Origin: Tenacibaculum maritimum NCIMB 2154
GTDB lineage: Bacteria > Bacteroidota > Bacteroidia > Flavobacteriales > Flavobacteriaceae
Reading direction: 5' to 3'
Length of the DNA: 64,000 bases
Assembly: GCF_900119795.1 (NCBI RefSeq)
Contig: NZ_LT634361.1
Location: forward strand, 3,085,001 to 3,149,000
Notes under the pieces: model-generated
Told to the model about the DNA's origin: nothing
Databases searched by the model: none
Seen by the model: the letters and a program-made list of their open reading frames with translations, nothing else
Shown: positions 27,835 through 37,637 of the stretch, piece after piece
How the letters are laid out: each line of letters begins with the position of its first letter
Position numbering within the stretch: position 1 is the stretch's first letter
Position numbers and translations under genes: made by a program

Positions 27835-28887
27835 ATGAAAAAATCACTTTTAGCAAGGAATAACGATTTAGCAAATACACAACGTCAGCTAGAAATTTTA
27901 TCGAGTGGAATTTTTGCCAACGGTGAACTACCTACATTCGCTGATAAAATAAAAGAAACAAATCAATTTCCTCTTCGTCCTAAAAAATTAGAAATTTTAC
28001 AAATTAACCTAGGTTATATGTGCAATCAAGTTTGCGCACACTGCCATGTTGATGCTGGACCCGATCGAAAAGAAATCATGACCACTGAAACCATGCAACA
28101 ATGCTTGGAGGTTATTAAAAATACAGGAGCTCATACTTTAGATCTAACAGGAGGAGCCCCTGAAATGAATCCTAATTTTCGTTGGTTTGTTGAAGAAGCT
28201 TCCAAAGCTGGTATAAAAGATTTTATTGTACGCTCTAACTTAACCATTATTAGAGCAAACAAGAAATATTATGATTTACCTGACTTTTTTAAAAAACATA
28301 ATGTACACGTAATTTCTTCTATGCCACATTGGACTCGTGGAAAAACAGATAAACAACGTGGAAATGGCGTTTTTGATAAATCTATTAAAGCCTTACAAGA
28401 GTTAAATTCCGTGGGATATGGAATGCCTGATAGTAATTTAAAGCTCGATTTAGTGTATAATCCTTCAGGCGCTTTTTTACCTGGAGACCAAATGGCTTTG
28501 CAAAATGATTTTAAAAAAGCTTTAAAAGAAGATTTCAACATTGATTTCCACAACTTATTTGCCATTACTAATTTACCTATTAGTCGCTTTTTAGATTACC
28601 TAATTGCGTCAGAAAATTATGAAGATTATATGCATGCCTTAATAGAGGTATATAATCCTTTGGCTGTTGAAAATGTAATGTGCACCAATACCATTTCTGT
28701 AAGCTGGGACGGATGGCTTTACGACTGTGATTTTAACCAAATGTTAAATCTGAAAGTAGCTAGCAAAATAAAGCACATTTCTAAGTACAACGAAGAAATT
28801 TTGCAACATAGAAATATCATCATCAATCAGCACTGCTATGGCTGTACAGCTGGCGCAGGAAGCAGCTGCCAAGGAGTTGTAGCTTAA
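27835..28887 (+). CDS. arsS: Arsenosugar biosynthesis radical SAM protein ArsS
   Basis: 350 residues. Radical SAM cluster motif MCNQVCAHCHVD (Cys63, Cys67, Cys70), the LDLTGGAPEMNPNF glycine-rich region, and a C-terminal cysteine-rich domain ending CYGCTAGAGSSCQG. ArsS is known to move the 5'-deoxyadenosyl group of SAM to dimethylarsinite, giving a dimethylarsinoyl nucleoside, the precursor of arsenosugars. The methylated arsenic would come from ArsM, encoded at 40946. Family match is strong. Confidence 0.92.
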   Translation: MKKSLLARNNDLANTQRQLEILSSGIFANGELPTFADKIKETNQFPLRPKKLEILQINLGYMCNQVCAHCHVDAGPDRKEIMTTETMQQCLEVIKNTGAHTLDLTGGAPEMNPNFRWFVEEASKAGIKDFIVRSNLTIIRANKKYYDLPDFFKKHNVHVISSMPHWTRGKTDKQRGNGVFDKSIKALQELNSVGYGMPDSNLKLDLVYNPSGAFLPGDQMALQNDFKKALKEDFNIDFHNLFAITNLPISRFLDYLIASENYEDYMHALIEVYNPLAVENVMCTNTISVSWDGWLYDCDFNQMLNLKVASKIKHISKYNEEILQHRNIIINQHCYGCTAGAGSSCQGVVA

Positions 28888-28893
28888 ACCATC

Positions 28894-29580
28894 ATGACAA
28901 ATTCAAAAACAGCAATCTTAATTTTTGCAAATTCTGCTACTTATGAAGCCATATCAAAACCATTTCATAAGTCGGCTGCTGTATTTGACATACTCAATAA
29001 ACAAACATTACAAACCGTTCAAAAAACAGGCATTCCTTATTTTTTATTTACTGAAAAAAATCAAAAGGGAATTTCTTTTGGAGAGCGTTATGTGAATGCT
29101 ATAAAAACCGTTTTTAAATTAGGGTACAACGCTGTAATAACCATAGGAAATGACACTCCTCAATTAAAAACCAGTGATTTACTACACACAATTTGTCAAA
29201 TAAATACCCCTAAAAACAATACAATTATAGGTCCTTCAACAGATGGCGGTTTCTATTTAATAGGAATTCAAAAAGAGCACTTTGATGAAGCTCGCTTTTT
29301 AGCACTTCCTTGGCAAACCAATCAATTGCTAAGCTCCTTAACGCTTTTATTAAAAAACACTACCACAAAAATTTCTTATTTAAAAGCATTAGCAGATATT
29401 GATCATATTAAAGATGCTAAACTATTTCTGAATAAATATGCTTTTATTTCCAATTATTTAAGATCTATACTTAGATCAATCTTTCTTTTTGAAAAGAAAA
29501 TAACTCCCCTCATTACAGAATCAAAAACAACTTGCTTCTCTACCTTTTTTTATAATAAAGGGTCTCCTTTATTCGCCTAA
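28894..29580 (+). CDS. DUF2064 glycosyltransferase-like protein, arsenosugar locus (copy 1)
   Basis: 228 residues, 6 bp after arsS. GT-A fold signals of the DUF2064 family: ITIGNDTPQL (metal-binding acidic motif, here N-D-T) and GPSTDGGFYLIG. It is distantly similar to the second copy at 39041, which has IGSDLYDL and GPAKDGGYYLLG. Proteins of this family are linked to arsenosugar assembly, perhaps adding the aglycone sugar phosphate. The C-terminal ~45 residues have no counterpart in copy 2. Confidence 0.82.
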   Translation: MTNSKTAILIFANSATYEAISKPFHKSAAVFDILNKQTLQTVQKTGIPYFLFTEKNQKGISFGERYVNAIKTVFKLGYNAVITIGNDTPQLKTSDLLHTICQINTPKNNTIIGPSTDGGFYLIGIQKEHFDEARFLALPWQTNQLLSSLTLLLKNTTTKISYLKALADIDHIKDAKLFLNKYAFISNYLRSILRSIFLFEKKITPLITESKTTCFSTFFYNKGSPLFA

Positions 29581-29739
29581 CAGCATTTACGAATTAAAAT
29601 TACTGTACTAAAAATACATTTTTCCTTTCTTTTCACTAACAAAAGAAAATAAACAGGTATTTTTTATTGTACACTAATTCCAAACGTAACTCATTTAAAA
29701 TTCACCTTATCATTTAATTAATTCATACAATAACAATAT

Positions 29740-32700
29740 ATGAAGCCACTGCATGCTTTTATATTATTATTACTTGCTAATAATATATACTCTCAAACTA
29801 CCATAACAGGTAAAATAACCAGTAACACTGATGGAGCACCCCTCCCTTTTGTTACCATAACTAGCTCCAAAACAAACGGGACTGTCTCTGATGAAAATGG
29901 AACCTATCGCATTACTGTTCCTCCAAAAACAAAAGAATTAATTTTTTCTTTTATTGGATATGCTACTCAAAAAATAGCACTTAATAATAGTACTGTCATG
30001 AATGTTACTCTTATTGAAGACACTGAAAACTTAGAAGAAGTGGTAATCACGGCATTGGGAGTTCAAAGAGCTGCTAAAAAATTAGGATACGCTATTCAAT
30101 CTTTAAAATCTGAAGACGTAAACAGCGTTAAATCTGTCAATTTCCTAGATAATTTATCAGGAAAAATAGCTGGAGTTTCCATCACCCAAGGAGCTACTGG
30201 AGTAGGCTCTTCTTCTAAAATAACAATTCGAGGTGAATCTTCTTTCTCAAATAATAATCCTCTTTTTGTGGTTGATGGAACTCCTATCAATAACGAAACT
30301 GTTTTTAACTTTACCAACGAAGCCGCTGCGGGATTTCAAGAAATTGATTTTGGTAATGGCGCCATGGAAGTAAATCCTGATGATATTGCATCTGTAAGCA
30401 TATTAAAAGGCCCTAGTGCCGCAGCTTTATACGGTACAAGAGCTTCCAACGGTGTAATTGTTATTAAAACCAAAGGAGGTAAAACCTCCAAAGAACCTCA
30501 AGTAAGTATCAACTCCTCATTGTTTATTGATACTGCTTTTAAACTTCCTAAATTTCAAAATGAATACGGACAAGGTAATTCTGGTCAATTCACCTATACA
30601 GATGGACTCGGAGGAGGAATCAATGACAACATCACTTATTCATGGGGTCCAAAATTGGATGCTGGAATTTTAATTCCTCAGTTTGACAGCCCTGTTTTAC
30701 TACCTGACGGAACAATCGTAAGAGGCGGAGATACTTCACTATATAGCGGAGCTAATATTACCCCTACGGAATTCAAGTCTAACCCAAACAATTTAAAAGA
30801 CTTTTATAAAACAGGAATTACCTCTATTAATAATATTGCTATTGCTAATGGATTTGAAACAGGAAATTACAGATTGTCTTTTACAGACTTAAGAAGTGAA
30901 TCAATCATTCCTGGAGTAAACTTAAACAGACAAACTGTTGCTACTAAACTAAACTTTAACCTTCATAACAAAACAACTGTTTCGAGTTTTATTAGTTATG
31001 CAAATTCTAATAGTGATAACAGACCTGCTAATGGATACGGTAGTGAAAATGTAAATTATTCATTAGTTGCCTGGGGTCCTCGTTCTCTTAACATTAATAA
31101 CTTGAAAAACTATTGGCAACCTGGTTTAGAAAATATTCAACAGTACTCTTTTAATTATACTTTTTTTGATAATCCTTATTTTATCTTACATGAAAATCGA
31201 AATTCTTTTGAACGCGATCGAATTTTCGGAAATATTCAAGTCAAGCATCAATTATCTGATCAATTAAGTATTTCTTTCAGATCTGGAATGGATTATAGTA
31301 GTGAAATAAGACAATTGCGCCGTTCTTTCAGTAGCAATCGTTTTAAAAATGGCGGATATGCAGAGCATACTGTTTCTTATAGAGAAGTTAATACTGATTT
31401 CTTGATTAATTACCAAAATACATTTGCTAATTTTTCTTTAGATATTTCTTTTGGTGGAAATCGCCTAAATCAAACAGCCTCAACAAAACAATCGCAAACT
31501 GTCAATTTAGCACAACCTGGCATTTTTAATCTAAACAATGCTGCTTCTCCTATTGATATTTTTCAATTTAGTAGCAAAAAAAGAATCAATTCTCTATATG
31601 GAATCGCTAAACTAGGATATAAAGACGTTTTATTTTTAGACATCACAGGAAGAAATGATTGGTCGAGTGCACTGGCTACTCCTTTTTCTGTAGATGGCAC
31701 CTCTTTCTTTTACCCTTCCATCTCTTCTAGTTTTATTTTATCGAACACCCTTCAACTTCCTAAAGCTATTTCTTTTGCTAAAATAAGAGCTAGTATTGCC
31801 CAAGTAGGTAATGATACTAGCCCCTACCAAACATCAGGTGCTTTTATTTCTCAAACCCCTGTCAATGGCCAACCAACGTTTAGCAATCAAAATTTTATTC
31901 CAAATCCTAATTTAAAACCAGAAAGTACAACATCTTATGAATTTGGAGCGGATATCCGTTTTTTTAATGACAGGTTAGGAGTTGATTTCACGTACTACAA
32001 TTCGAATACAACAGATCAGATCATCTCACTACCTATTGCGGTTTCTTCTGGATACAATCATCAAGTTGTAAATGGCGGAGAAATAAATACGAGCGGATTG
32101 GAAATTATAATCAATAGTACACCAATTAAAAACAAAAACTTTAAATGGAATACTTCTTTTAACTTCGCTACAAATCGCGCTATTATTCAAAACCTACCTC
32201 AGGCTAATGGCCGTATTACATTGGCATATAGTAGAATTTACGATAGCGCTAATCAAACTGTTTGGTTTCAAGTAGAAGAAGGAGGACGAATTGGTGATTT
32301 TTATGGTACAGGTTATTTAAAAAATGAAAATGGCGACTTTATCATTGACTCCAATGGAAGATATATTGCTGACAATACCTTAAAAAAATTAGGAAATTAC
32401 AATCCAGATTTCACCTTAGGATGGAATACCGATCTTACTTATAAAAACTGGAATTTAAATTTCCTTTTTGACTGGAAACAAGGAGGTAAATTAGTTTCAA
32501 GAACGAGTGCCTTAGGAAATGTAGGTGGTCAATTAGCCGAAACTTCGTACCGACCAGACGCTGGTATTATTGCGCAAGGAGTTGTAAATACAGGAACAGC
32601 AAACAACCCTATATACAAACCCAATACAAAAGCCATTTCAGCAGAAAGTTATTACCGTCAGTTTTACGATAGAAATCACGAAGAAAATAATACTTATGAC

Positions 32701-32952
32701 GCTTCTTTCTTAAAACTAAGACAATTCGCTCTAAGTCACAGCTTCAATTTAAAAAACGATCGTTTTGGTCTTAAAAACGGAGGTGATTTAACCCTCTCTC
32801 TTATCGGAAGAAACCTTTTTTCTATTGCTGAAATACCTCACTTAGATCCAGAGCAATTAGCGGTTCAAGGAAATAGCTTCATCAATGGAGTGGAAGATAT
32901 GAGCTATGCTACTACAAGAAGTATCGGGTTTAAAATAGGTTTAAATTTTTAA
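29740..32952 (+). CDS. SusC/RagA-type TonB-dependent outer-membrane transporter
   Basis: 1070 residues. Signal peptide, a carboxypeptidase-regulatory-like domain (~20-100, ITGKITSNTDGAPLPFVTI), plug domain (NFLDNLSGKIAGVSITQGA ... PLFVVDGTPINN ... SILKGPSAAALYGTRASNGV) and a long beta-barrel ending ..RSIGFKIGLNF. SusC proteins pull large substrates across the outer membrane with a SusD lid. Lying inside the arsenosugar cluster, its cargo could be an organoarsenical or a phosphorylated sugar; that is inference. Confidence 0.93.
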   Translation: MKPLHAFILLLLANNIYSQTTITGKITSNTDGAPLPFVTITSSKTNGTVSDENGTYRITVPPKTKELIFSFIGYATQKIALNNSTVMNVTLIEDTENLEEVVITALGVQRAAKKLGYAIQSLKSEDVNSVKSVNFLDNLSGKIAGVSITQGATGVGSSSKITIRGESSFSNNNPLFVVDGTPINNETVFNFTNEAAAGFQEIDFGNGAMEVNPDDIASVSILKGPSAAALYGTRASNGVIVIKTKGGKTSKEPQVSINSSLFIDTAFKLPKFQNEYGQGNSGQFTYTDGLGGGINDNITYSWGPKLDAGILIPQFDSPVLLPDGTIVRGGDTSLYSGANITPTEFKSNPNNLKDFYKTGITSINNIAIANGFETGNYRLSFTDLRSESIIPGVNLNRQTVATKLNFNLHNKTTVSSFISYANSNSDNRPANGYGSENVNYSLVAWGPRSLNINNLKNYWQPGLENIQQYSFNYTFFDNPYFILHENRNSFERDRIFGNIQVKHQLSDQLSISFRSGMDYSSEIRQLRRSFSSNRFKNGGYAEHTVSYREVNTDFLINYQNTFANFSLDISFGGNRLNQTASTKQSQTVNLAQPGIFNLNNAASPIDIFQFSSKKRINSLYGIAKLGYKDVLFLDITGRNDWSSALATPFSVDGTSFFYPSISSSFILSNTLQLPKAISFAKIRASIAQVGNDTSPYQTSGAFISQTPVNGQPTFSNQNFIPNPNLKPESTTSYEFGADIRFFNDRLGVDFTYYNSNTTDQIISLPIAVSSGYNHQVVNGGEINTSGLEIIINSTPIKNKNFKWNTSFNFATNRAIIQNLPQANGRITLAYSRIYDSANQTVWFQVEEGGRIGDFYGTGYLKNENGDFIIDSNGRYIADNTLKKLGNYNPDFTLGWNTDLTYKNWNLNFLFDWKQGGKLVSRTSALGNVGGQLAETSYRPDAGIIAQGVVNTGTANNPIYKPNTKAISAESYYRQFYDRNHEENNTYDASFLKLRQFALSHSFNLKNDRFGLKNGGDLTLSLIGRNLFSIAEIPHLDPEQLAVQGNSFINGVEDMSYATTRSIGFKIGLNF

Positions 32953-32961
32953 AAAGAAATC

Positions 32962-34404
32962 ATGAAAAACAACAATAATTACATACTCTTTTTAGTACTT
33001 ATTTTACTATCAAGCTGCACTAAAGATTTTCAAGAAATAAACACCAATACCAACAATCCTGTAAATGTGCAACCTAGCTTTTTATTACGGCAAGTCATTT
33101 ACAATTTTGGAGAAAACATGAGTTATGAAGGATTTGTTGCTGGCGATTTATTAGCGCAACACAGAACTGCATTAGATTTTAATCTTTTTGACAGGCACGC
33201 TTTAAAATCGCCACAATTAGGCGGCAATCCTTGGGCTATCTTCTATAAAAATTTAAGAGATAACGAAATCATTCTAAAACAAGCCAATACCTCTACAGCA
33301 AATCTTGTTTATAAAGGACCTGCTTTAATTTTAAAAGCATATATGGCAATGGGGCTTACTGATTTATTTGGAGATGTTCCTTATTTTGACGCCTTTAAAG
33401 GTACAGAAGGAGTGGTAACCCCTACTTATGACCAACAGCAACGTATTTACTTAGATCCGAATGGTATTCTTGACAATCTTGACAATGCTATTACTGCATT
33501 AAAAAACTACAAGGGCATCACTCCTTTAGAAGGCGATATTTTATATCGTGGAAACCTGCAATCATGGATACAATTTGCAAACTCATTAAAAATCAAAGCG
33601 CTCATTCGTATTTCTAGTAAAGTAAATGTCAAAAACGACTTACAAAAGCTATACAATGAAGGCAATTACATAAAAGTCAATACCCAAAATGCAGTATTCG
33701 ACTTTACCAATAGCGCTCCAAACAGTTTTAGACTCGCTCAATTAAGGGTAGGCGATTTTAACAATTTCGTACTGTCTGAAACAATGGAAGAAATCATGAA
33801 TCGTTTAAATGATACTAGGCTTGCTACTTTATTCAGACCATATGCCAATGCTACTTCAAATGAATTTAATGGACTTATTAATGGGATTGATGCTTCAAAT
33901 ACTTCTATTGCCCTAGCTGATTACTCCTTAGCAGGCACTATTTTTAGAGAAGATACCGCTACTTTAGACGCTAACTTTTTAACTGCTTGGGAAACTTCTT
34001 TATTGCTAGCAGAAGCCGCTGAAAAAGGATTGATCATAGCAGATGCTAAAAAACTATATGAAACAGGAGTTACTTTAGCTTTTGAATATTGGAACACTGA
34101 ATTACCTGCTAATTACTTAAATGAAAACGCTTCTTATAACGCTATTGGAACAACTCCTTTAGAACAAATTGCTACTCAAAAATGGATTTCAAGTGTTATT
34201 AATGGCTATGAAAGCTGGATTGAATATAGACGTACTGGATTTCCTAACTTAAAACCTATTGCTGCAAGTTTAAACAATAACTTAATTCCTATTAGAATGC
34301 CATACCCTCCTGAAGAAGAAGCATTGAATAAAAAAAATTACACTATTGCTGCACAAGCAACCAATAACAACAGTATAAACGTACCCGTTTGGTGGGATAA
34401 TTAA
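32962..34404 (+). CDS. SusD/RagB-type substrate-binding lipoprotein
   Basis: 480 residues. Lipobox ILLSSC (Cys19) and the SusD-like_2 style helical architecture (FQEINTNTNNPVNVQPSFLLRQ near the start, WEIYRRTGFPNL-type segment ESWIEYRRTGFPNL near the end). It caps the SusC barrel encoded 9 bp upstream. No enzymes for polysaccharide breakdown flank the pair, so it is not a classical glycan locus. Confidence 0.92.
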   Translation: MKNNNNYILFLVLILLSSCTKDFQEINTNTNNPVNVQPSFLLRQVIYNFGENMSYEGFVAGDLLAQHRTALDFNLFDRHALKSPQLGGNPWAIFYKNLRDNEIILKQANTSTANLVYKGPALILKAYMAMGLTDLFGDVPYFDAFKGTEGVVTPTYDQQQRIYLDPNGILDNLDNAITALKNYKGITPLEGDILYRGNLQSWIQFANSLKIKALIRISSKVNVKNDLQKLYNEGNYIKVNTQNAVFDFTNSAPNSFRLAQLRVGDFNNFVLSETMEEIMNRLNDTRLATLFRPYANATSNEFNGLINGIDASNTSIALADYSLAGTIFREDTATLDANFLTAWETSLLLAEAAEKGLIIADAKKLYETGVTLAFEYWNTELPANYLNENASYNAIGTTPLEQIATQKWISSVINGYESWIEYRRTGFPNLKPIAASLNNNLIPIRMPYPPEEEALNKKNYTIAAQATNNNSINVPVWWDN

Positions 34405-34407
34405 AAT

Positions 34408-35742
34408 ATGGAAACAATTTATTGGCAATGGTTGCTAGTTATTATAACGAGCTTGGTATTCTTCTTTTTATCGCCATTAGCAACCTCAACAAAGCAGTTT
34501 TACAATGCCATTACTAAAAATAAAGCACCTAGTACCATAGTACTTACAGGAAGCTTAATTATCTCATGGATTTTTGCTAAAAGCATTACTAATGCTGCTA
34601 ATCTCGGGGCAAAATTTGGCATTTTAGGAGGCATTGCTTATGCAGGATACTATCTTTCTTTTGCAATAGCTGGTATTTTAATTTACCAATTAAGAACTAA
34701 AGGCGGTTATCAAAGCATTCACCAATTTTTAACTTCAAAATTTGGAACATATGCAATGGTTCTTTTTTCTGTATTAATTGCTATTCGACTATTCAATGAA
34801 GTTTGGAGTAATACCATGGTTATTGGCACCTATTTTGGCCCCTCTAATTCCACCCCCTACTTCACTGCAATCGTAGTATTTACGATACTCACCCTAGCCT
34901 ATGCTATAAAAGGAGGGCTAAGCAGCTCTATATTTACAGACACCATACAAATGATTTTATTTGCCATTTTGTTAATGGTTATTCTTTGGAATATTTTTTC
35001 ATCCGAAAACCTCACGATGCAAGAGGTGAACACCTCAAGTGTATGGAGTTTTGAATTCGGACTTAATTTGTTGTTTGCAGCTATTATTCAATCTTTTAGC
35101 TACCCCTTTCATGATCCTGTATTAACTGATAGGGCTTTTATAAGCTCTCCAAAAGTTACTTTGAAAAGCTTTCTTTTAGCCAGCTTACTAGGAGGTCTTT
35201 GCATTATTCTTTTTAGTATTATTGGAGTATATGCAAAAGTAAATAACCTACAGGGTGATGCCGCTTTTGAAGTTGGCAAAGCATTTGGTATTATAGTACT
35301 GCTTATTATCAACTTTATCATGATAACTTCTGCCGCATCAACATTAGATTCTACTTTTTCTTCTTTCTCTAAATTAACCGCTATCGATTTAAGATTGGGA
35401 AAAACCATTTCTTTTGGAAGGGCTTCCATGCTCTTTATTGCCATTTTAGGCACTATTCCTGTTTTCTTGAATGCTGAAATTTTATCTGCAACTACTATTT
35501 CAGGTACTATGGTTATTGGATTGACCCCCGTTTTTGTATTCTGGAAATCAAAAGCTCCTAAAGAAAGTTTTTACCTAAGTGTTTTATGCGGACTCCTATT
35601 TGGTATTTTACTTGTTTTTGGGGCATTTCCTAACGAACTTATTTTTACCAAAGGAAAATATGCCGATTTACTTTGGGTAAATATCTGGGGCGTTTTAAGT
35701 TGTTTAATTATTTATATGATTCCAACATGGATAAAAAAATAG
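34408..35742 (+). CDS. Sodium:solute symporter family protein
   Basis: 444 residues with about 12-13 membrane helices in an SSS/LeuT-like arrangement (SITNAANLGAKFGILGG, YAIKGGLSSSIFTDTIQM, SAASTLDSTFSSFSKLTAIDL). It starts 3 bp after the SusD gene, so it would carry the SusCD substrate from the periplasm into the cytoplasm. Shorter than many SSS members. Substrate unknown. Confidence 0.82.
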   Translation: METIYWQWLLVIITSLVFFFLSPLATSTKQFYNAITKNKAPSTIVLTGSLIISWIFAKSITNAANLGAKFGILGGIAYAGYYLSFAIAGILIYQLRTKGGYQSIHQFLTSKFGTYAMVLFSVLIAIRLFNEVWSNTMVIGTYFGPSNSTPYFTAIVVFTILTLAYAIKGGLSSSIFTDTIQMILFAILLMVILWNIFSSENLTMQEVNTSSVWSFEFGLNLLFAAIIQSFSYPFHDPVLTDRAFISSPKVTLKSFLLASLLGGLCIILFSIIGVYAKVNNLQGDAAFEVGKAFGIIVLLIINFIMITSAASTLDSTFSSFSKLTAIDLRLGKTISFGRASMLFIAILGTIPVFLNAEILSATTISGTMVIGLTPVFVFWKSKAPKESFYLSVLCGLLFGILLVFGAFPNELIFTKGKYADLLWVNIWGVLSCLIIYMIPTWIKK

Positions 35743-36560
35743 AAAATTTAGGAAAATTACATGGAAAAATACTCCTCTTTGGTGGGGCTTATAGCAATTT
35801 CCAAGCACTAACCGCATTAAAAGCGATAGCAGAACAATTGCAGATACCTCCTACAAATTGTATTGCTACAGGAGACATTGTGGGCTACTGCGCACAACCC
35901 GAAGAAACTATCCAACTTTTAAAAAAATGGAATGCAAAAAGTATTCTAGGAAATGTAGAAATACAACTAATTGATGATGCCGAAGATTGTGGTTGCGATT
36001 TTACAGAAGGATCTCGTTGCGATGGTTTTTCTAAACTATGGTATCCATTTGCAAAAACCAAACTCACCAATAACTCGTTGCACTATTTAAAAACACTTCC
36101 ACACCATATTACTTTCCAAATAGGAACTAGAAAAGCTACCGTAGTACATGGATCTTTTTTCAATACTTCTGAATTCATTTTTAAATCTACTGATTGGTCT
36201 AAAAAATCACTTAATTTCTCAGAAACAAACGCTGATATCATTATTGCAGGGCACTGCGGGCTCCCTTTCTATGAGCAACAAAAAGAACGGCATTGGATCA
36301 ACCCTGGAGTAATTGGTATGCCTGCCAATGATGGAAGCCCTGATGTTTGGTATGCCATCATAGAAGATACAGAAAATGCCTTAAAAGTTAGCTACAAAAA
36401 ATTGGAATACGATTTTAATCTTGCTAGCAAATTAATGCAAACGCATGGACTTCCTAAAGAATACGCTCAAACATTAGTTACAGGAATTTGGGATAATACA
36501 GAAATTCTTCCCCCTAAGGAATCAGCATTACAAGGAAAAAGAATACCATTAATAGATTAA
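35727..36560 (+). CDS. Metallophosphoesterase-fold protein with altered active-site motifs
   Basis: 277 residues from the ATG at 35727, overlapping the symporter end by 16 bp; a start further upstream (35673) would run through the symporter gene. The order of calcineurin-like motifs is kept, but several are changed: LLFGGAYSN replaces the usual D-x-H motif, GDIVGYCAQP is intact, LGNVE replaces GNHE, VVHGS is intact and GHCGLPF replaces GHTH. A cysteine pair (DCGCDF) is inserted. Loss of the first Asp/His suggests changed metal binding or a non-hydrolytic role. Confidence 0.78.
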   Translation: MDKKIENLGKLHGKILLFGGAYSNFQALTALKAIAEQLQIPPTNCIATGDIVGYCAQPEETIQLLKKWNAKSILGNVEIQLIDDAEDCGCDFTEGSRCDGFSKLWYPFAKTKLTNNSLHYLKTLPHHITFQIGTRKATVVHGSFFNTSEFIFKSTDWSKKSLNFSETNADIIIAGHCGLPFYEQQKERHWINPGVIGMPANDGSPDVWYAIIEDTENALKVSYKKLEYDFNLASKLMQTHGLPKEYAQTLVTGIWDNTEILPPKESALQGKRIPLID

Positions 36561-36775
36561 AAATCTACCAATTCTTTTAAAGAAACCTCTAAAGCCTTTG
36601 CGATTTCCAAAAGCGAATAAATAGTAGGGTTGACCCTTCCATTCTCTAACTTTTCGAGTGCTTGCCTATCTTTATTACAGGCTCTAGCCAAATCAGATTG
36701 ACTCCACCCTTTTCGACTTCTTAACGCAATAACACGTTGGCCTACTTTCTTTTTAAGCTGTTCTTTATTCACCAA
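36557..36775 (-). CDS. XRE-family helix-turn-helix regulator
   Basis: 72 residues, one Cro/CI-type HTH (QRVIALRSRKGWSQSDLARA ... ALEKLENGRVNPTIYSLLEIAKAL). The start is a TTG (36775) or the GTG next to it (36772); no ATG fits. Its stop overlaps the end of the phosphoesterase gene tail-to-tail by 4 bp. It is divergent from a SymE-like gene with palindromic sites between them, so it probably represses that gene and itself. Confidence 0.85.
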   Translation of the reverse strand: MVNKEQLKKKVGQRVIALRSRKGWSQSDLARACNKDRQALEKLENGRVNPTIYSLLEIAKALEVSLKELVDF

Positions 36776-36818
36776 ACAAATGTCAATGAATTATATTATA
36801 AATCCGTCATATAATAAT

Positions 36819-36868
36819 TTGACAAGCGATATAAAAATATTATATTTGTCATATAAATAAATGACAAA
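36819..36868 (+). promoter_or_regulatory. Promoter and operator of the SymE-like gene
   Basis: TTG (36819-36821), 19 bp, TATATTTG (36841-36848): an exact Bacteroidota promoter. TTTGTCAT (36845-36852) and ATGACAAA (36861-36868) form a perfect inverted repeat that overlaps the -7 element and the start codon. This is the likely XRE operator. Confidence 0.75.
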
Positions 36869-37071
36869 TGAAAAAGTGTAGGTTTTTAAAGATATACAGC
36901 AAGTTCCGATATCGTAAATGGGGAAATGATTATTTTGTACCAGAAATTAGACTTGAAGGTCTATGGCTTAAACAACTCGGATTTAAAGAAGGAGATCTTA
37001 TAAAAATAGATCAAAAAAAGAGAAAACTAATAATAACGGTTAATAAGAAAAAAAACACTTTTCAAAAATAA
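36868..37071 (+). CDS. SymE-like small protein (type I toxin family)
   Basis: 67 residues, basic. The segment VPEIRLEGLWLKQLGFKEGD followed by LIKIDQKKRKLIIT matches the SymE/AbrB-like swapped-hairpin family. In E. coli SymE is an SOS-induced RNA-associated toxin controlled by an antisense RNA; here control appears to be by the divergent XRE repressor. Toxicity in this family outside E. coli is not established. Confidence 0.75.
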   Translation: MKKCRFLKIYSKFRYRKWGNDYFVPEIRLEGLWLKQLGFKEGDLIKIDQKKRKLIITVNKKKNTFQK

Positions 37072-37397
37072 CCTCCCTTTTATTATTAGTAAAAATTAGT
37101 AATTTCAATTTGATACCTATTTTTAACAATTCTTATGCAATAAATATCATCATTTGATATCACTAACCCGTTGTGCATTTTAAACAATACTGATTTTAAT
37201 ATTATTGATATTTCTATCAAAAATAAATTTGTTTATATATTGTGTAGTTGTTAAAGCTGTTATTTTTGATAGTATTCGAGTTTTAAACCCTTCAAAAGAT
37301 TTTGCATAGTTTTGTAAGTTGCCAAATTTCTAAGAAGAGCTCGGAACAAACAAAATCAAAAAACGTTATCTTTGTATTAATAACAAAGAGTTTATAT
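37072..37397. other. Gap before the ParE-type module, with inverted repeats
   Basis: No gene. A perfect 13-bp inverted repeat CTATCAAAAATAA (37214-37226) / TTATTTTTGATAG (37260-37272) is present, plus two TAnnTTTG cores, TAGTTTTG (37307-37314) and TATCTTTG (37367-37374), either of which could drive the toxin-antitoxin pair. Neither has a good -33 TTG. Confidence 0.45.
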
Positions 37398-37634
37398 ATG
37401 GATATTCAATCCGAAAAATACAAATTAATAGAATGGTTGATTCATTTAAAAGATGCGTCAATAATATCCAAACTGAAGAACATCAAAAATGAAGCTTCAA
37501 TTTCTGATTGGGCTGATGATATTTCAGAAACAGAAAAGTTATTGATTGAAGCTGGACTTAAAGATATTGAGAAAGAAAACACCTATACTCATGAACAAGT
37601 AATGAAAGAGATCCACCAAGCTTACGATATTTAA
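37398..37634 (+). CDS. Antitoxin of a ParE-type module
   Basis: 78 residues from the ATG at 37398; an upstream in-frame start would cross the predicted promoter. Acidic, helical (EKYKLIEWLIHLKDASII ... WADDISETEKLLIEAGLKDIE), with the shape of the small Bacteroidota antitoxins that precede ParE genes. Its stop is 3 bp before the toxin start. It shows no clear DNA-binding motif. Confidence 0.75.
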   Translation: MDIQSEKYKLIEWLIHLKDASIISKLKNIKNEASISDWADDISETEKLLIEAGLKDIEKENTYTHEQVMKEIHQAYDI

Positions 37635-37637
37635 TAA

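Noticed and set aside
35673-35726. Upstream start for the phosphoesterase-like gene
   Set aside because: It would add 18 residues read out of frame inside the symporter gene; the ATG at 35727 gives the normal domain start.
36557-37071. HigBA/HipBA-type toxin-antitoxin pair
   Set aside because: The partner of the XRE protein is not a RelE- or kinase-like toxin but a SymE/AbrB-like small protein, and the genes are divergent.
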